From Euglena gracilis (lineage: Eukaryota; Euglenida; Euglenophyceae; Euglenales): a stretch of DNA of 64,000 nt. The stretch is taken from assembly GCA_039621445.1 (NCBI GenBank), contig CP154954.1, positions 70,770,150 to 70,834,149 of the forward strand. Direction: 5' to 3'. Positions 35,341 through 47,633 of this stretch are shown one piece after another (the first letter of the stretch is position 1; each line of letters starts with the position of its first letter). The notes beneath the pieces are model-generated. The model made no database searches and was not told the origin of the DNA. It saw nothing but the letters and a program-made list of their open reading frames with translations. The position numbers and the translations under genes are program-made.

Positions 35341-35763
35341 TGGAAATTCCTGGACCGCAGTGTCGCGTTTGCTTGGGGTTAGGCACAAACACACGCACGC
35401 ACGCACACCGCCAACAAGCTTGCCAGCAGAGGGGAGGAAGGATGGGGACTCCAGAATCCAGCAGCAGAGCTGTGCGGATCAGAGCCATCAATGGGGATGT
35501 GGTGGAAACAGGGTTCGATAACAGGTGGGGGGGGTCGGACCCCTCCTCTGGTCGAAGGACGGGCGGGGGCCCCATTTAAACAGTGGTGCGGCCAGAGCGA
35601 TGTATTACTTCATTTGAACATTCAAAAAAAATGAAAAAAAATTGCATTCTTGAATTTCATTTAATGGTTAAAAAATTTAAATTTTTCAAAATTCTAATTC
35701 CCCAAAAACAGCACAGAGATGCACTTTTTGGGCAAAAAAAAAGGTCAAAACTGCCAAATAATT

Positions 35764-36260
35764 GATACCCCCCAGGGCAATTGTCGCGTGACAAATCGGG
35801 CAGCACAGAGGGGGGTGACAATTTCCCAGGTGACAATTTGGCCGGCACAGAGGGGGGTGATAATTGCCGGGGGGGGGGGGGGCGTCAATTGCCCGGGGGC
35901 GTCAATTGCCCACCCATGTAGGCCACATTAAATCCAAATGACCAAAAACACCATCTGAAACACCAATGAACACAGGAAAAATGCAGCTATGGTTGTGATA
36001 TTGTGCAGAGCATTTGGTGTGTGACATTTCTCAGCACGTTGTAGTGAAATACAGGATCAATCGAGTCGTGTCGGTGAAAAGAAAGTTCACAAACATCATC
36101 TATGGGGGGGTGACAAATTGGGCAGCACGGACGGGGGTGACAATTTCCCGGGGTGACAAATTGGCCGGCACAGCCAGGGGTGACAATTGCCCGGGGGCGT
36201 CAATTGCCGGGGGCGTCAATTGCCCGGGGCGTCAATTGCCCGGGGGGGGGGGGGGCGGGT
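35764..36260 (+). repeat. GGCGTCAATTG-type dispersed repeat, double copy
   Basis: Same order as 23995-24475: G-rich units, core with ACATTAAATCCAAATGACCA, distal part with GTGTGTGACATTTCTCAGCA, second set of G-rich units. Confidence 0.6.
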
Positions 36261-36297
36261 ACAATTTGACATTTTGGGTGTGGGCGTCTGGGTTCCC

Positions 36298-36612
36298 TCA
36301 CAGACCCACTGGGGGGTCGTTCCTGACCCCCTTGGCAGGTTGGGGGGACCCCACCCTTGCAATCAAGGCCCACCTAAAACCGTGGCACCTTCCTTCCTTC
36401 AAACCCTGGGTCTGGGTGGGAAGCAAAAAAACAGCAAGGGTGCGACACAGGGCAATTGTATGCGCAGCAGCCAAGGGAAGCCACTGGTGAATATTTTTAT
36501 GTTGGAACTGCGCGGGCAGGCGACCTTCATTTCCCTGTACCAGTGTCGATGGCAAATTGAACAACGGCGGGGCGGGGCAGGTGGGCACAAAAAAAAAAGA
36601 GCCCCAAACCAT
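36298..36612 (-). CDS. Conserved open block in the 35-38 kb segment, possible 3' exon(s) of gene C
   Basis: Minus frame includes LPSTLVQGNEGRLPAQF, PLAAAHTIALCRTLA and PTQTQGLKEGRCHGFRWALI. The homologous segment at 18.5-18.75 kb keeps both halves but in different frames because of a one-base difference near LAVFLL. Either two small exons or one exon broken in the 18 kb copy. No domain recognised. Confidence 0.3.
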   Translation of the reverse strand: MVWGSFFFVPTCPAPPLFNLPSTLVQGNEGRLPAQFQHKNIHQWLPLAAAHTIALCRTLAVFLLPTQTQGLKEGRCHGFRWALIARVGSPQPAKGVRNDPPVGL

Positions 36613-36941
36613 CTAAACTTTTGTTTCGCCATTTTTTTTTGTAAAAATCTGGGTTCCCTCCCTTCTTTGTTCCTTTCTTTCTCCTTAGCTTTATTCCTTT
36701 TTGTGACTCCCATTTTTCATTCTAAAAATGAAAACTTCAGGGCTTCAATTCAATAAAGAAAGCATGAAAAAAAAATTCCTACTTTTTGCAATCATTGGTA
36801 AAAAAAGGTAATTACTAAATATTAACTACAACTGATTATTCATTGGTAATATTTTTTTTGCTAATTCACTTGTTAATTCACTGATTTTTTAGCGAAGTCA
36901 TTGGGTGTGGGGTCAGAGACTGCCAGACTGGACGTTCACTG

Positions 36942-36997
36942 GAGGGAGGGAGGGAGGGAGGGAGGAAGGAAGGAAGGAAGGAAGGAAGGAAGGAAGG
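36942..36997. repeat. (GGGA)n(GGAA)n microsatellite
   Basis: Homologous position to 19480-19541 in the duplicated segment. Confidence 0.95.
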
Positions 36998-38858
36998 TAT
37001 TCAATGGCATGGGCAAGGGGTGATCAGATGGGACGGACCACCGCCGAGCAGGGGTCAACTGCGAGGTGGATGCCGGTCCCCGGGGCCACTTTGGGCCACA
37101 CTGAACGAACACCATGCTTCATTCGGTGGAGTTGGCGGCTGTCCTCCTGCGGCTGACCTGTCCCCGACCACCCTCCGGAAAGCCTGCCGACCCCCCCCAC
37201 CCAGGGGGCAGGAGGTTTGGGCAAAAAGCCCGTCAATGTCTGTGTCTGTGTCTGAGGGGTGACTGAGGGACTGTCTGGTGCAGAGGCAGACAGGTCATCA
37301 CGAGGACACCTCAGCAAGCATGGCAAGGGGTGGTCGAGGCCAATAAAAAAAATCTGAAACCATTTTCGACCACTGTGCTCAAAGATGTAAGTCGAGAAAG
37401 GATATTGCTTCTCCGACGTCACTGTTTTCCCTGCTGGCTGACTTGACTGGCTGACTGGCCAGATGGTGGGGTGGCAGGCAACCGGATAAAGGGGCCACGG
37501 TATACCTGCACAGCAGCGAAAAGCGTCAGGCGAGCACAAATACCCGCAAGATCGGCAGGAAGTGGCAGGAAAGGATGTCTTGGTTGGAAAAGGTACGAGG
37601 TCGTGTGACGTTGGTCTATTTTTTTGAATTTTTTTGATGAAAAATTTGCAAACCACTCGTTTGCTCCAGGAAAATGTCACTGGTTGTTTAAAGCATGTTA
37701 CCGTGTTGCATTATGATAAATATCTAATAATAATAAAAATTAAGCTGAACAAAGTGAACTTTGAAATCGTTTTCTGCCGAAACATGAATTTTGTGCAACC
37801 TGCAGTGGCCCTAAAAGAATCAACATGGAACGTGTTTTGGGGGAACATCAAATTTACATGATATGAATTTTTTTTGCATCATCCAAAGTCTTGCATTTGC
37901 ATTTTATGCATCATGCAATGTCTGTGAAAGGTCCCTGTTTGACCAATGTTTCTGACTGTAAATTTTACTGGAAATATTCGATCATTTCTGTTGTATGTAC
38001 TTGGACATGTCCTTCGTTTTTATCTGTCTAACGGGAAATCACCCAGCCCAAGGGGTGGGCTGTGCAAAGAGGTCTGGTTTTGGGGGGTCAAGCCCCCCCC
38101 CTCATCTGTATGTGACGCAGTGGCCAGAATACAAAAGGCTGCGAAATGGTTTGACTCAATGCGTTGATGCCCTGAGAGGGGTTGATTCACATGGGGTTGG
38201 GTTTGGACGTAGAATCATATTTCTCAATGGAAAGAAAGGAAATAATAATAATAGATAATATAATAACGCTTGGATGGATTGGATGTATGGATGCATGGAT
38301 ACACAGATGGCTGGATGGCTGAATGGCTGGATGGAGGGATGGAAGGATGCACGTACGTTTTAACGAATCTATCTGTTTTCCTGGATGCAGCTGCCAACAT
38401 ATATTCACACTTCTTAATAGAAAGAAAGGGATTAATAAATACATTTCAACACATTAGATGTGTGGATGGAGATCCACATGGATGGATGGGCTGGATATTG
38501 GATGGCTGGATGGCTGGAAGGAGGGACATCCGTATAAACAAATTCATGTTTTCTTTTGCCTGGTTGCAGCTGCCGAAAGCACAAGGGGTCTTTTAATGCA
38601 TACCCCCCCACACCCAAGGCATCTGTCACCTGACAGGTTGGACAAAATGGGGCCCTGACAACTTCCCATCTTAGCAGGTTGGGAGTTCCGGGGACCCCCA
38701 GTTTCCCAGGCAGGACCTCTGTTGTTTGTTTGTGTCCAACCAAAAGCACCTCTATTCATGGCTGATGGCTGGGCTTGCAGAAACAGCCCAGCCCCTCTCC
38801 ACCTCGAAAGGGTGGGAAGGTGCAAGCTTTCCATCCCACCCCCCTGGAAATTGGCATA

Positions 38859-39025
38859 CCTACCACCCCCCCCCCAGGATACTATCACCTGACAGGTTGG
38901 CCGGCACCGGGGACCCTGACAACTTCCTATGCTGACAGATTGGCCGACACCAGGGACGCTGACAGTTTCGTGTGGGACCCGGACAGGTTCTTGGGCATGA
39001 CAGTTTCCTGGGGGGGGGGGGTAGG
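38859..39025. mobile_element. CCTACC/GGTAGG family element
   Basis: Left CCTACC plus C-run, right TGACAGTTTCC plus G-run and GTAGG; flanked on both sides by TA. A further partial copy lies at about 38599-38716. Confidence 0.65.
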
Positions 39026-39319
39026 TATCTGAGAACCTGCGGTTGGATGCCACTCCACTTTGTCATGCAAAAAATTTATCCAGCTGTGTTTTGAGAAACG
39101 ACCCAACAGTGGCACCAAAGCGCCCCCACCGCCAAATAGAGACCACATCAATGGACGGCATTATTCCCATATTAAGAATGAGCCATGGCGGAAACAGCGT
39201 TGATATATCCAGATTTCCAGAACCACAAGGTATTCAAAGCAGTGAAACATGCAGAACAACATGGAAGAAATCGACCTCCCACATGGTGTGCATGCTATTC
39301 CGAAAGGGAGGTACACAAC

Positions 39320-39364
39320 ACGCCCGAGGCTTCTGGGCGCGCCTCCGATGGAGGTCATGCGTGC
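39320..39364 (-). CDS. Candidate short exon
   Basis: A GCGGCAG acceptor and CGT|GTTGTG donor border 15 codons, ARMTSIGGAPRSLGR. Supported only by splice-like borders, local GC content and strand. Confidence 0.22.
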
Positions 39365-42109
39365 CTGCCGCGACATCAGAAGTGCACTGGGCCCAGGCTG
39401 AACGTGACCGGTTCCGAGCTGTTTAGGCTGACTGGGGTCCTGGAATTACCAATCCCCCCAAATGACCTGGCTGGACCCTGGTGCTGTGGTGCCGGAAGAA
39501 CCTGAGAGGGGGATAGGGCCAACGAGATGGTTGCGATAGCCTGGCACCCGCTTCTGAAAGGAAAACATCTTTGACAGAATTGGAAGTAATGCTCAAACAA
39601 TAACCTGGTGGGGCAAACATGGTTCCAGTGACCTGGCACTCTGCCGGGCTATTTTGGGGGGCGAGACAGAAAAAAAGGGGGCAACGAAACGGGCTGATAG
39701 GGCACCTTTCCTCTCCGGGGGGGGGGGGGGGGTGCGTTTTCTTCGCCTCGGATTTCAGCCTGATCAGGGTTGGGGAGAGGTTGGGGAGAGGCAGCGGCGG
39801 CAATATCACGTGAGGTCTCGGTTAAAAGTGTGTCAAGAAAGTGCAGTTGAAGCCTGCGCCGGAACAAACAACCCCCAAAGTACGACCCCAACACAAAAGA
39901 CCCTCTTGGGATTTTCAGCAAACAAAAGGAGACCCGATCCTTATTTGGGGGGGAGTTATTCGCCAAGAACTCCTCCTTGAATTACAGCTAACTTCCCCTT
40001 GAATGAAATGTCTGTCCCCGTCACACTTTTGCCAGTTGCATGAGGGTGCCATAGAAAAAATTACTTTTTTAAATTACAGAGCCATGAAACTGGGACTAGA
40101 AAATAAACATCCAGTTAAAACGCCCAAACTTTTCAACCTTCAAGGGAAAACAACTATCACTACCCTCCCCCAGAGGAAACTGTCTCCAGACATGTGGAAG
40201 GAGACAGTTTCCAGGGGGGATGTTCGGGTCAGGGAGAAAAGTTAACATTATTGGAAACACAACTGACAGAAAGAAATTAAAAAGCGATGAACTCACTCAC
40301 TAACGGATTGAAAAAAAAATTCTAGTGTAACCTTTAAAAATTCTAAGCGTAATATTGTCCCATGAGCGGCTGTCTGTGGCGCAAAAGAACGTGGAACACA
40401 CCAAGGTTGCTGCGGCACACGCAGCACAAGAATTCAAGGGGGGGAACACCCACCCAAAGTACAGAAGAGAGTACGGCTTCCAGGAAGGAACATACATAGC
40501 TCAATAAAAATCTTGCCCGTCCTGCTTCGCATTTTTTCTATATTTTTCATTTCTTTCATTTGTCTTATTTTCGTGATTTTTTGGCTTTTTTGGTGTGATT
40601 ATTTTATTTTTTGCAGGGAGAAAATGAGAATATCGTGCAATATGTTTTAATCCTGTGCGGTTTGAAGCGAAGCACCGCATGAGGAGAGGACCTCATTTTG
40701 TTAGACTAAGCACAAAATGAGAAATTTTCATTACAAAATACGCTTGTGCTACTCTAGAGGGCAGCAGTGACAGAGGGAGAAATTCACCATGACGAAGTTT
40801 ATGTATTGCACTCAAAATCACAACGGAATTCAGACAGTTTTCTGTGGCATCATACATCCTGTGTTGCACCTTGTGCACCCTGTGTGTCGGTTGGTGCTTT
40901 GGTGGCTCACCTTCAAATCCTATTTTTTTTTAAATGAAGGCAGAACCCTCCCTCTCCTCGATGTAAAAACTCCTTGCGATGTACGTTTGGGCCTGATTTC
41001 GAGACCCTCAGCGGGCTTCATGTGGGGGAGAATCAATCGTCTGAGATGACAACCGCATGTCTCTGCTTCCATCAATTGAGGTTGGTTAATAATACCACTG
41101 ATTTCCATGTGTGAAGCTTTCAACTCTTTTCCCCCATTATGTGCGATTTCAGGACCAAACTGTATCAATTCGCATACAAAAACTTTTTCAAATTAAGGAC
41201 GTCAAAAGCAACTTTGGGGACTCTATGTTTGGTTGTCAAAGGCGGAGCCCTTGGGAAACTTTGCATTTGGGAAGGGTCAATTAATATGAAAAGATTGCAC
41301 AAAAATGTGGAAGCTATTTGAGGGCGTCACAATGGGATCTTTCAAAGGATTGCTGAGGAAGCCAACAAGCAAACCCGGATTGAACGGGGGTCAGTGGGGT
41401 TTCATTGCACGTCAGCCCTGTTTTCAGAAATACGCAAATTTTGCCTGAAAATGCGAATTGCCACATGCCTTGCCCATTTTTCAATATTTTTTCGAAAATA
41501 GAAAGAAGGGGACGTGCCTCGATAACATATGCAGGAAGGCGTGTTTTTGCGGCATTGTCATAGACCTGGCTCATCATACAGGATGCAATTAAATATTGTA
41601 ATTTGAGGGACCTGAAGACCTATAAAAAAAATCAGAAAAATGAAACTGACAAAAGACCATGGGTAGGCAAGAATAAAAAGAGGAAGAAAAAACTCATTCA
41701 GCAAAACCCAGTTTAAGCACACTTATCTCACCTCCTCCAATGGTGAGCTTTCAGCAAAACAAATGACAACAACAAAAACAACACTCATATGATATTAATT
41801 CATATTGTGCACAAATTTGTTCAACATCGATATGATGTCGGACAAATTTTGACATTTTTGTATTTCAAATTAATCCTTAAAGTTTATTATAAAATCCCAA
41901 AATACTTCACCTGGCAGCCCCATGGCTGTGGGACCCCCGGGGGGGGGGGGGTACCAGTGGTAGGAATTGGGGCGGGGGTTCCACTTTGTATGGTGAATCT
42001 AGGCGGTGTCAGATTCACGGTTTTCACAACCATTTTTGGCCAAGGTTGGGGTGAATTCCAGGAGCAGGGTTGGGGGAAGGATTCACATTTCTGTACCAAG
42101 GCATTTTTA

Positions 42110-42215
42110 GACCAAGTCAGACCTAAATTTAGGCCTAACTTCAGGTCTAACTTTAGGCTAAATTCAGGCCGAATTTAATTCGAAAACTCCTAACCCTGAT
42201 CTGAACGATAAACGC
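42110..42215. repeat. Degenerate AGGCCTAA patch
   Basis: TTTAGGCCTAACTTCAGGTC and related units, grading into CCTAACCCTGA and further A/C-rich sequence. Confidence 0.4.
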
Positions 42216-42777
42216 AATCATAACCCCATCTCCAACCGTAACCCTTCCCATGAATCTCATTTCAAAACCCGCTGAGGCGCAACCCAAAGCCTTGCCACGG
42301 ATCCCAAGTTTTGGGGGACTGGTCCCTCTTGGATGGGGAGGATGGTGCAACAACCCCCTCCCCAAATAAGTGGGACCCCACGGGGAGGGGGGGGGACAGG
42401 CACGGGACTGCCTCTCGTTTTTTGGTGAAATATTTTCTGTCGGAAAAGAATTTGTTTGTCATTCCTACCCTGGATACCCTCGATGGCTAAGCTGGTCAGA
42501 GCCCCAGGTTTCCTTCAAGAAGCCTAACAGATCATTGGTTTTGGTCGCCAATGGGGACTTGGCTGTCAAAGGCGCCAGGACATCTTCAACACATCGCACA
42601 AGGCAGGGGATTTCCGAAGGGGTCTGGGCGCGTTGCATACCAACTCGACCTCATTGAGAGTTGGCTGCCCCAGGGGTCGAAAAAGTTCCTCCACCCACCT
42701 AGCATTGGAGCAGGACCCTGGGGGGGGGGGATGAAAAATGACCTGTCGGACAAAAAAACCCTCGAACCCCAATTTTC

Positions 42778-42930
42778 CTACCTGCCCCCCCCCCCCCGGG
42801 GAAACTAAACTGTCACCTGACAGGTTGGCCAGTAACGGGGACCCTTAAAACTTCCCATACTGACAAGTTGACCAGTAACGGGGACTATGACAGGTTGTCG
42901 GGCATGACAGTTTCCCCGGCGGGGGGGGCC
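42778..42930. mobile_element. CCTACC/GGTAGG family, 3' end degenerate
   Basis: Left end with C-run and ACTGTCACCTGACAGGTTGG, right end CATGACAGTTTCCCC and a G-run lacking the TAGG tip. Confidence 0.55.
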
Positions 42931-43089
42931 GTGTTGGGGCATTTTTTTTTTTTTTTTTTTTGTTTTTTTCAAAAATCAAAAGCTTTCGGCTCACACCATA
43001 CCCAGGCCCCCTCCCAAATCACCCCATCCCAAGGGGCGTTCTGAGTTATTAAAAAAAAGATAAAGAAGTCAGAGGGTGATGATGGAAAC

Positions 43090-43232
43090 CGAAAGCTGGG
43101 TCGGCGCCGGAGCCTTCTGCCAGCGGTTGGCCGGGACGAATGCCGCAACGGAGCTCACCGGCAACGCTGCGGGCAACTCGCATCACAGGGAGGGCAGAGG
43201 CACTCCGTCCGAGGGCCAACCAGGCATTATGT
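43090..43232 (-). CDS. Exon-like GC-rich patch
   Basis: An uninterrupted minus frame encodes WLALGRSASALPVMRVARSV then AGELRCGIRPGQPLAEGSG. Internal AG/GT pairs allow shorter exons. The plus strand is open too. Listed as a patch, not a firm exon. Confidence 0.22.
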
Positions 43233-43321
43233 TTCTCAAGGAGCCTTCAAAAACTTAAAAATGGCTTAAAATGCCTCAAAATGTGCCTCAAAATGCCTCA
43301 AAATGCCACAAAATATTACCT

Positions 43322-43429
43322 CCCCCCCCCTTGTCCAACGACCGCTAAATATCACTACTGACCAGGGGGGTGGTCGCTATTTTGGCCAAATATCGCTACT
43401 GACCGGGGGGGGGGGGGCGTTAGACAAGA
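43322..43429. repeat. TTGTCCAACGACC / GGGCGTTAGACAAG inverted-end element
   Basis: C-run with TTGTCCAACGACC at the left; G-run with CGTTAGACAAG at the right; two internal ATATC(A/G)CTACTGACC units. A related half element is at 44121-44176. Confidence 0.5.
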
Positions 43430-44120
43430 CCAGGGTCAAAAAAATTTTCTCCCGCTTCGCCCCAAGGGGGATGCTTCCGCACCGCATGCACCGCGTGTTT
43501 CGCACCGCGTGTGGCACCGCGTGCACAGCGTGGCACCGCGTGGCAAGAATCAGGTTCAAATAAAATAACTGGATGAGATAAAAATACATGCAAAAGCGCC
43601 CATCGATTACAAAAAGAATTGCAATAAAAAGCATTTTGAGTGAATTTGGTCATTTTTAGGCATTTTTGGCCCAAACCACCTGGTTTGGCCACCAGATCTC
43701 ACCAAATCTGTACCAATGGTCACTGAATCTGTGCAAGTGACCACAAAATGGCCAAAAATGGCCAAAAGGGGGCAAGAAGTGGATAAAAGCAATAGAAATG
43801 GCCTAAAATGGCCACAAATGTGCAAAAATAGCCAAAAGCAGCCAAAAATTGGTATAAATGAAGCAAAAACGCATTCAAACAGCCAAAAGTGGTCACTGAA
43901 GTGCCAAATACAGCCCAACGTGGGCAAAAGTGGCCAAAAGTGGTCCAAACTGGCCAAAAAAGGGGGCCAAAAAAGGCCAAAAGTTGCTGATTTACAGCAA
44001 ACTAGACAAAAAAAGTTGTGGGGGTGCAAAAACTTAGCAATTGTGTGGTCTATACTCTGACAGAACGCAAACGTCTGGAAAAAAAGATCCTGGAAAACCT
44101 GGAAAAAGATTGCTACTGAT

Positions 44121-44176
44121 TGGGGGGGGGGGGGGTCGTTGGACAAGGCCGGTCGTTGGACAAGGGGGGGGGGGGT
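44121..44176. repeat. G-run, GGTCGTTGGACAAGG repeated twice
   Basis: Right-half fragment of the GTTGGACAAG type, duplicated in tandem. Confidence 0.5.
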
Positions 44177-44226
44177 ACATTATTATTAATTTATTAATTA
44201 AAAAAATAATAAATTAATTATTTGAT

Positions 44227-44256
44227 TTGTTGATTGATTGATTGATCGACTGATTA

Positions 44257-44318
<62 letters not shown>

Positions 44319-44348
44319 CGATCGATCGATCGATCGATCGATCAATAA

Positions 44349-44431
<83 letters not shown>
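44227..44431. repeat. Palindromic microsatellite (GATT)n-(GATC)n-(AATC)n
   Basis: A GATT array of roughly 90 bases, about 26 bases of GATC, and an AATC array of roughly 85 bases. GATT and AATC are complementary, so the whole tract can fold as one long hairpin centred on GATC units. Confidence 0.8.
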
Positions 44432-44543
44432 TACACTGGCAAGAATTATTGAAAATGAGGCAAACTCCAGGGGGGGGGGGGATGATTTCTCGAATCGCAT
44501 TGCCTATCCAAGAATATGTGTTTTCGACTTTTTGGCTTTGAAC

Positions 44544-44902
44544 CAGGGGGGGGGGAATGCAACTTGGCCCTTCAAATTATGCAAGTCAAAAAAATGCAAA
44601 AAAATGCAAAAAAAAATGCAAAAAAATTGCAACTTGCATGAAAACCTTGAGAAAAAGCTGGAATATGACAGAGCTTTGCTGCCTAAAATCAAAAAAAATT
44701 TCCAGGGCAAAATATTTTATGCAAAAAAACGCAAAAAAAATGCAAAAAAATCCAAACATACGGCAACCAACTACAAAAAATTTTTCCAGGGCAAAATATT
44801 TTATGTAAAAAAAAATGCAAAAAAATGCAAAAAATGCAAATTTCGGGAAAACCTGATTACGCAAAAAAATGCAAGTTATGCAAGTTGCATTTCCCCCCCC
44901 TG
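44544..44902. mobile_element. CAGGG/CCCTG element with TTTGAAC target-site duplication
   Basis: Inverted ends CAG-G-run-AATGCAACTTG and CAAGTTGCATTT-C-run-CTG. TTTGAAC lies immediately outside both ends (44537-44543 and 44903-44909). The interior has ATGCAAAAAA repeats and two direct copies of CCAGGGCAAAATATTTTATG. Related to the 6.07-6.51 kb element by ends and interior. Confidence 0.7.
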
Positions 44903-45391
44903 TTTGAACCCAGTTCGATTGCTGAATCGTCCTTGGACTTGGCTTTGAAGAAAAAAAAATGCTTTCAAATGCCTTTAAAACTCAAAAAAAATATAAAAAT
45001 AATGCCGGTGTCAACCAGGGTCTATTCACACAACAAAAAGAGAGGGAGGAGTTGGCAACGTGGGACGTTCTGGGGAGTCTCTCTGTTGCTTTGGACGTCA
45101 GGCAGGCAATAGAATTTCAACCGCAAATGTGCCCCTGGTAATGACTGAAGAATGAAAAGGGAAAAAAAGATGGGGAAAATCAACAACAGCTCGTACAAAG
45201 GAAATTGCAGATACCAATTGAAGAACACAGCGACTCCTCAGCAGAGATCCCAAACATCAGATGCTCCCCTGGGAGGCTAACACAAGATGTGGACTGCTTT
45301 ATACGATGACGGGAGGGGAGGGGGAAGGGAAATAATGCCGAGCACCGTAGAACTTCCGGGTTGAATGAGGCACCAGAGGCACTGCTCACAC

Positions 45392-45458
45392 ATCCCGCAG
45401 GATGATGGCGTCCTCGTGGGGGATGCCGGACGCACAGCGCCGCCCGAATTCTCGCAAA
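45392..45458 (-). CDS. Candidate exon downstream of gene C
   Basis: ACAG acceptor and GAT|GTGTGAG donor flank a frame reading LREFGRRCASGIPHEDAIIL then RD. Balanced composition and good borders support an exon; no domain recognised. Confidence 0.35.
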
Positions 45459-46089
45459 CTGTTATGAATTTTTGCATCCGCAATTAAAACTGTGCATCAA
45501 CACACGGGAATGGGTTTCAGTACTTGGCCATATATGTGTATAAATGTTCATCCATGATTGTATGATATGTTTATAATTCTATAATACTCGTGTTGTTGTA
45601 TTTTGCGGGTGTAATTTTGTGATGTGTGTAATTGCATAATGACGCCCCAAATAGAAAAATCCCTCAAATAGAAGCCCCATCCCCCGGGCTTCCAGTCAAA
45701 AATCCAAGTAACAGTCCCCCCCCCCCCCCGGGCAGCATGTATTCAAAGGCGCTGGCAAACTGCAAGCACGCAAATGCAAGGTGAATCGGGGGTTTGCCTC
45801 AGTCTTAGCAATCCTTAGTTTCCTTGACCATTTGGCGAGAGAGGGTTGGGAAAGACGTTTGGAAAATAAATAAAAAAAGAATGATTTCCACGTCAACACA
45901 GTCCAAAACGCCTGACTTTTTACACCTGGAGCAAAGTGTCAATTGTTTTTTTGGGCCGCACACAAGGGTGCCCAATTAGCAGCCCCACCCCTTGGATTTT
46001 CCGCAGACAGACCGAATAGTAGCCTCGGGGAGGGCTTCCAAATGGGGGATGGGGGGGGTTATGTGAAATAAACCCCCGCCAAATAGCAT

Positions 46090-46455
46090 TGCACTGCAGC
46101 ACTATTGGACGGCCATCTCCGGCGGCGGGGGGTGCAGCACTATTTGGACCCTGCCGTACCATTGGACCAGGTGCCTCTTAGTCCCAGCCTATCACCACCA
46201 CAGGGATCCTTTTTGTCTGCTCAATGTCGACTCTTGAGGCCAGCGAGGTGCACTCCGGCGCCCAGCCCGTCGGATTGGTCCGCTTTCGCTTCTAGAGTGC
46301 CACGTAACAAATGCAGATGTACAAGGTATAATGTGTTACGCCTTGTGTATCTGCTACGCATTTTGCATTGCTATGTATTGGGGGGTGCACCACTATTGGA
46401 CGCTCGCATCATCCGGCGGGGAGGGGGGGGGGGGGTGCAGCACTATTTGGACCCG
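46090..46455. repeat. GCACTATTTGGACC repeats
   Basis: GTGCAGCACTATTTGGACCC or a close variant occurs at about 46093, 46130, 46385 and 46435 with G-runs, as if ends of one or two inserted elements. Confidence 0.5.
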
Positions 46456-46869
46456 CAGCTCAATTGCCCCACAGTACTATTAGGAGGGGTTTAATTGTAT
46501 AATACATGTGTGATTGTATTCTACATGTATGAGTATAATGCGTGTGTAATTGGCCGTTTATGTGTTCCTTCAGGTATCGGGACCCCAACCATAAAATTTG
46601 CCGCCTTGGGAACAATTTTCATCGAAAGAAAAGGGCAACAATGTGCAGGGGTGGGGTCAATTTTACCAAGCGCGTTGAATAAAATGGCAAGGGGAGGCCA
46701 AATCCCCATTCAGGCCAAAGTTGGCAAGTGCAGGCCCGGAAGTCAGCTCAGAACTTGGTCGGTACTACACCGGCAACTTTGGGGGTTTCTTGGACAAAAC
46801 CTCCAGAATTTCCCCGGCGTTCAACGACCAGTAATCTGTCTTCGGCCTGGGGTGTCAGTCTTCTTCAGA

Positions 46870-47034
46870 CACTTCTGCAGACTGGCAACGTTTCCAAAAA
46901 CGTGTCTTCCGACCACAGCGTGTCTTTGGACTCGGGGTGAAGGATGCTGAAGCAACAGGCCCACACCGACGGACTTGTCAATTCACACGTTCCCAGGGCG
47001 TCGATTGCACGGATGAGGAGTGACCAATTCTCTC
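46870..47034 (-). CDS. Candidate exon region downstream of gene C
   Basis: One minus frame runs [16 protein letters not shown] and continues [18 protein letters not shown] to a stop near 46866. If spliced, a GT donor after GGGAAC at 46989 would end it early. Amino-acid use is ordinary for a globular protein, but no homology is recognised. Confidence 0.25.
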
Positions 47035-47109
47035 TCTCATGGAGATCATCTCTAGCATGGAGGAGGCCACCATTTGCCATTACAAAGGGGAGTATACAAT
47101 TATATAAGA

Positions 47110-47405
<296 letters not shown>

Positions 47406-47559
47406 AATTACATATATAGTACGAGAGTATGCGACACACCGTTTCCCAGTCCTTTAATCCACCAAGCACAACTCAGGGCCACTTTTCCACCGGGTGACAG
47501 GTGATTCCCCCAAAATGCTCCTGCCGATAATGATGATATTGAAGTTAAAAGGGGGACAC

Positions 47560-47633
47560 CGTGGTCTGTTGCGGCGGCTTCCAGCCATCCGAGGGCCTCC
47601 AGGCTCTTCGCTGGGGACTTCACGTTTCCAGGG
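47560..47633 (-). CDS. Candidate exon downstream of gene C
   Basis: A TTTCCGTGCAG acceptor and CACG|GTGTCC donor border a GC-rich island. The most protein-like frame reads GNVKSPAKSLEALGWLEAAA then TDHG; another frame is also open. No paralogue was found. Position suggests a 3' exon of gene C. Confidence 0.3.

Larger units (their letters stand above)
34570..38480. repeat. Segmental duplication, copy 2 (partner 17033-20900)
   Basis: Collinear with 17033-20900, with gaps and extra elements: the GGCGTCAATTG-type repeats at 35.77-36.26 kb occur here but are inverted and displaced (18.8-19.3 kb) in copy 1. Identity by eye varies from near-identical over tens of bases to strongly diverged. Confidence 0.75.
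39840..43080. other. Region without recognised genes
   Basis: AT-rich single-copy-looking DNA, one small inverted stretch GGAAACTGTCTCC...GGAGACAGTTTCC at about 40173-40215, the AGGCCTAA patch at 42.1 kb and the element at 42.78 kb. No exon-like island was convincing. Confidence 0.4.
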
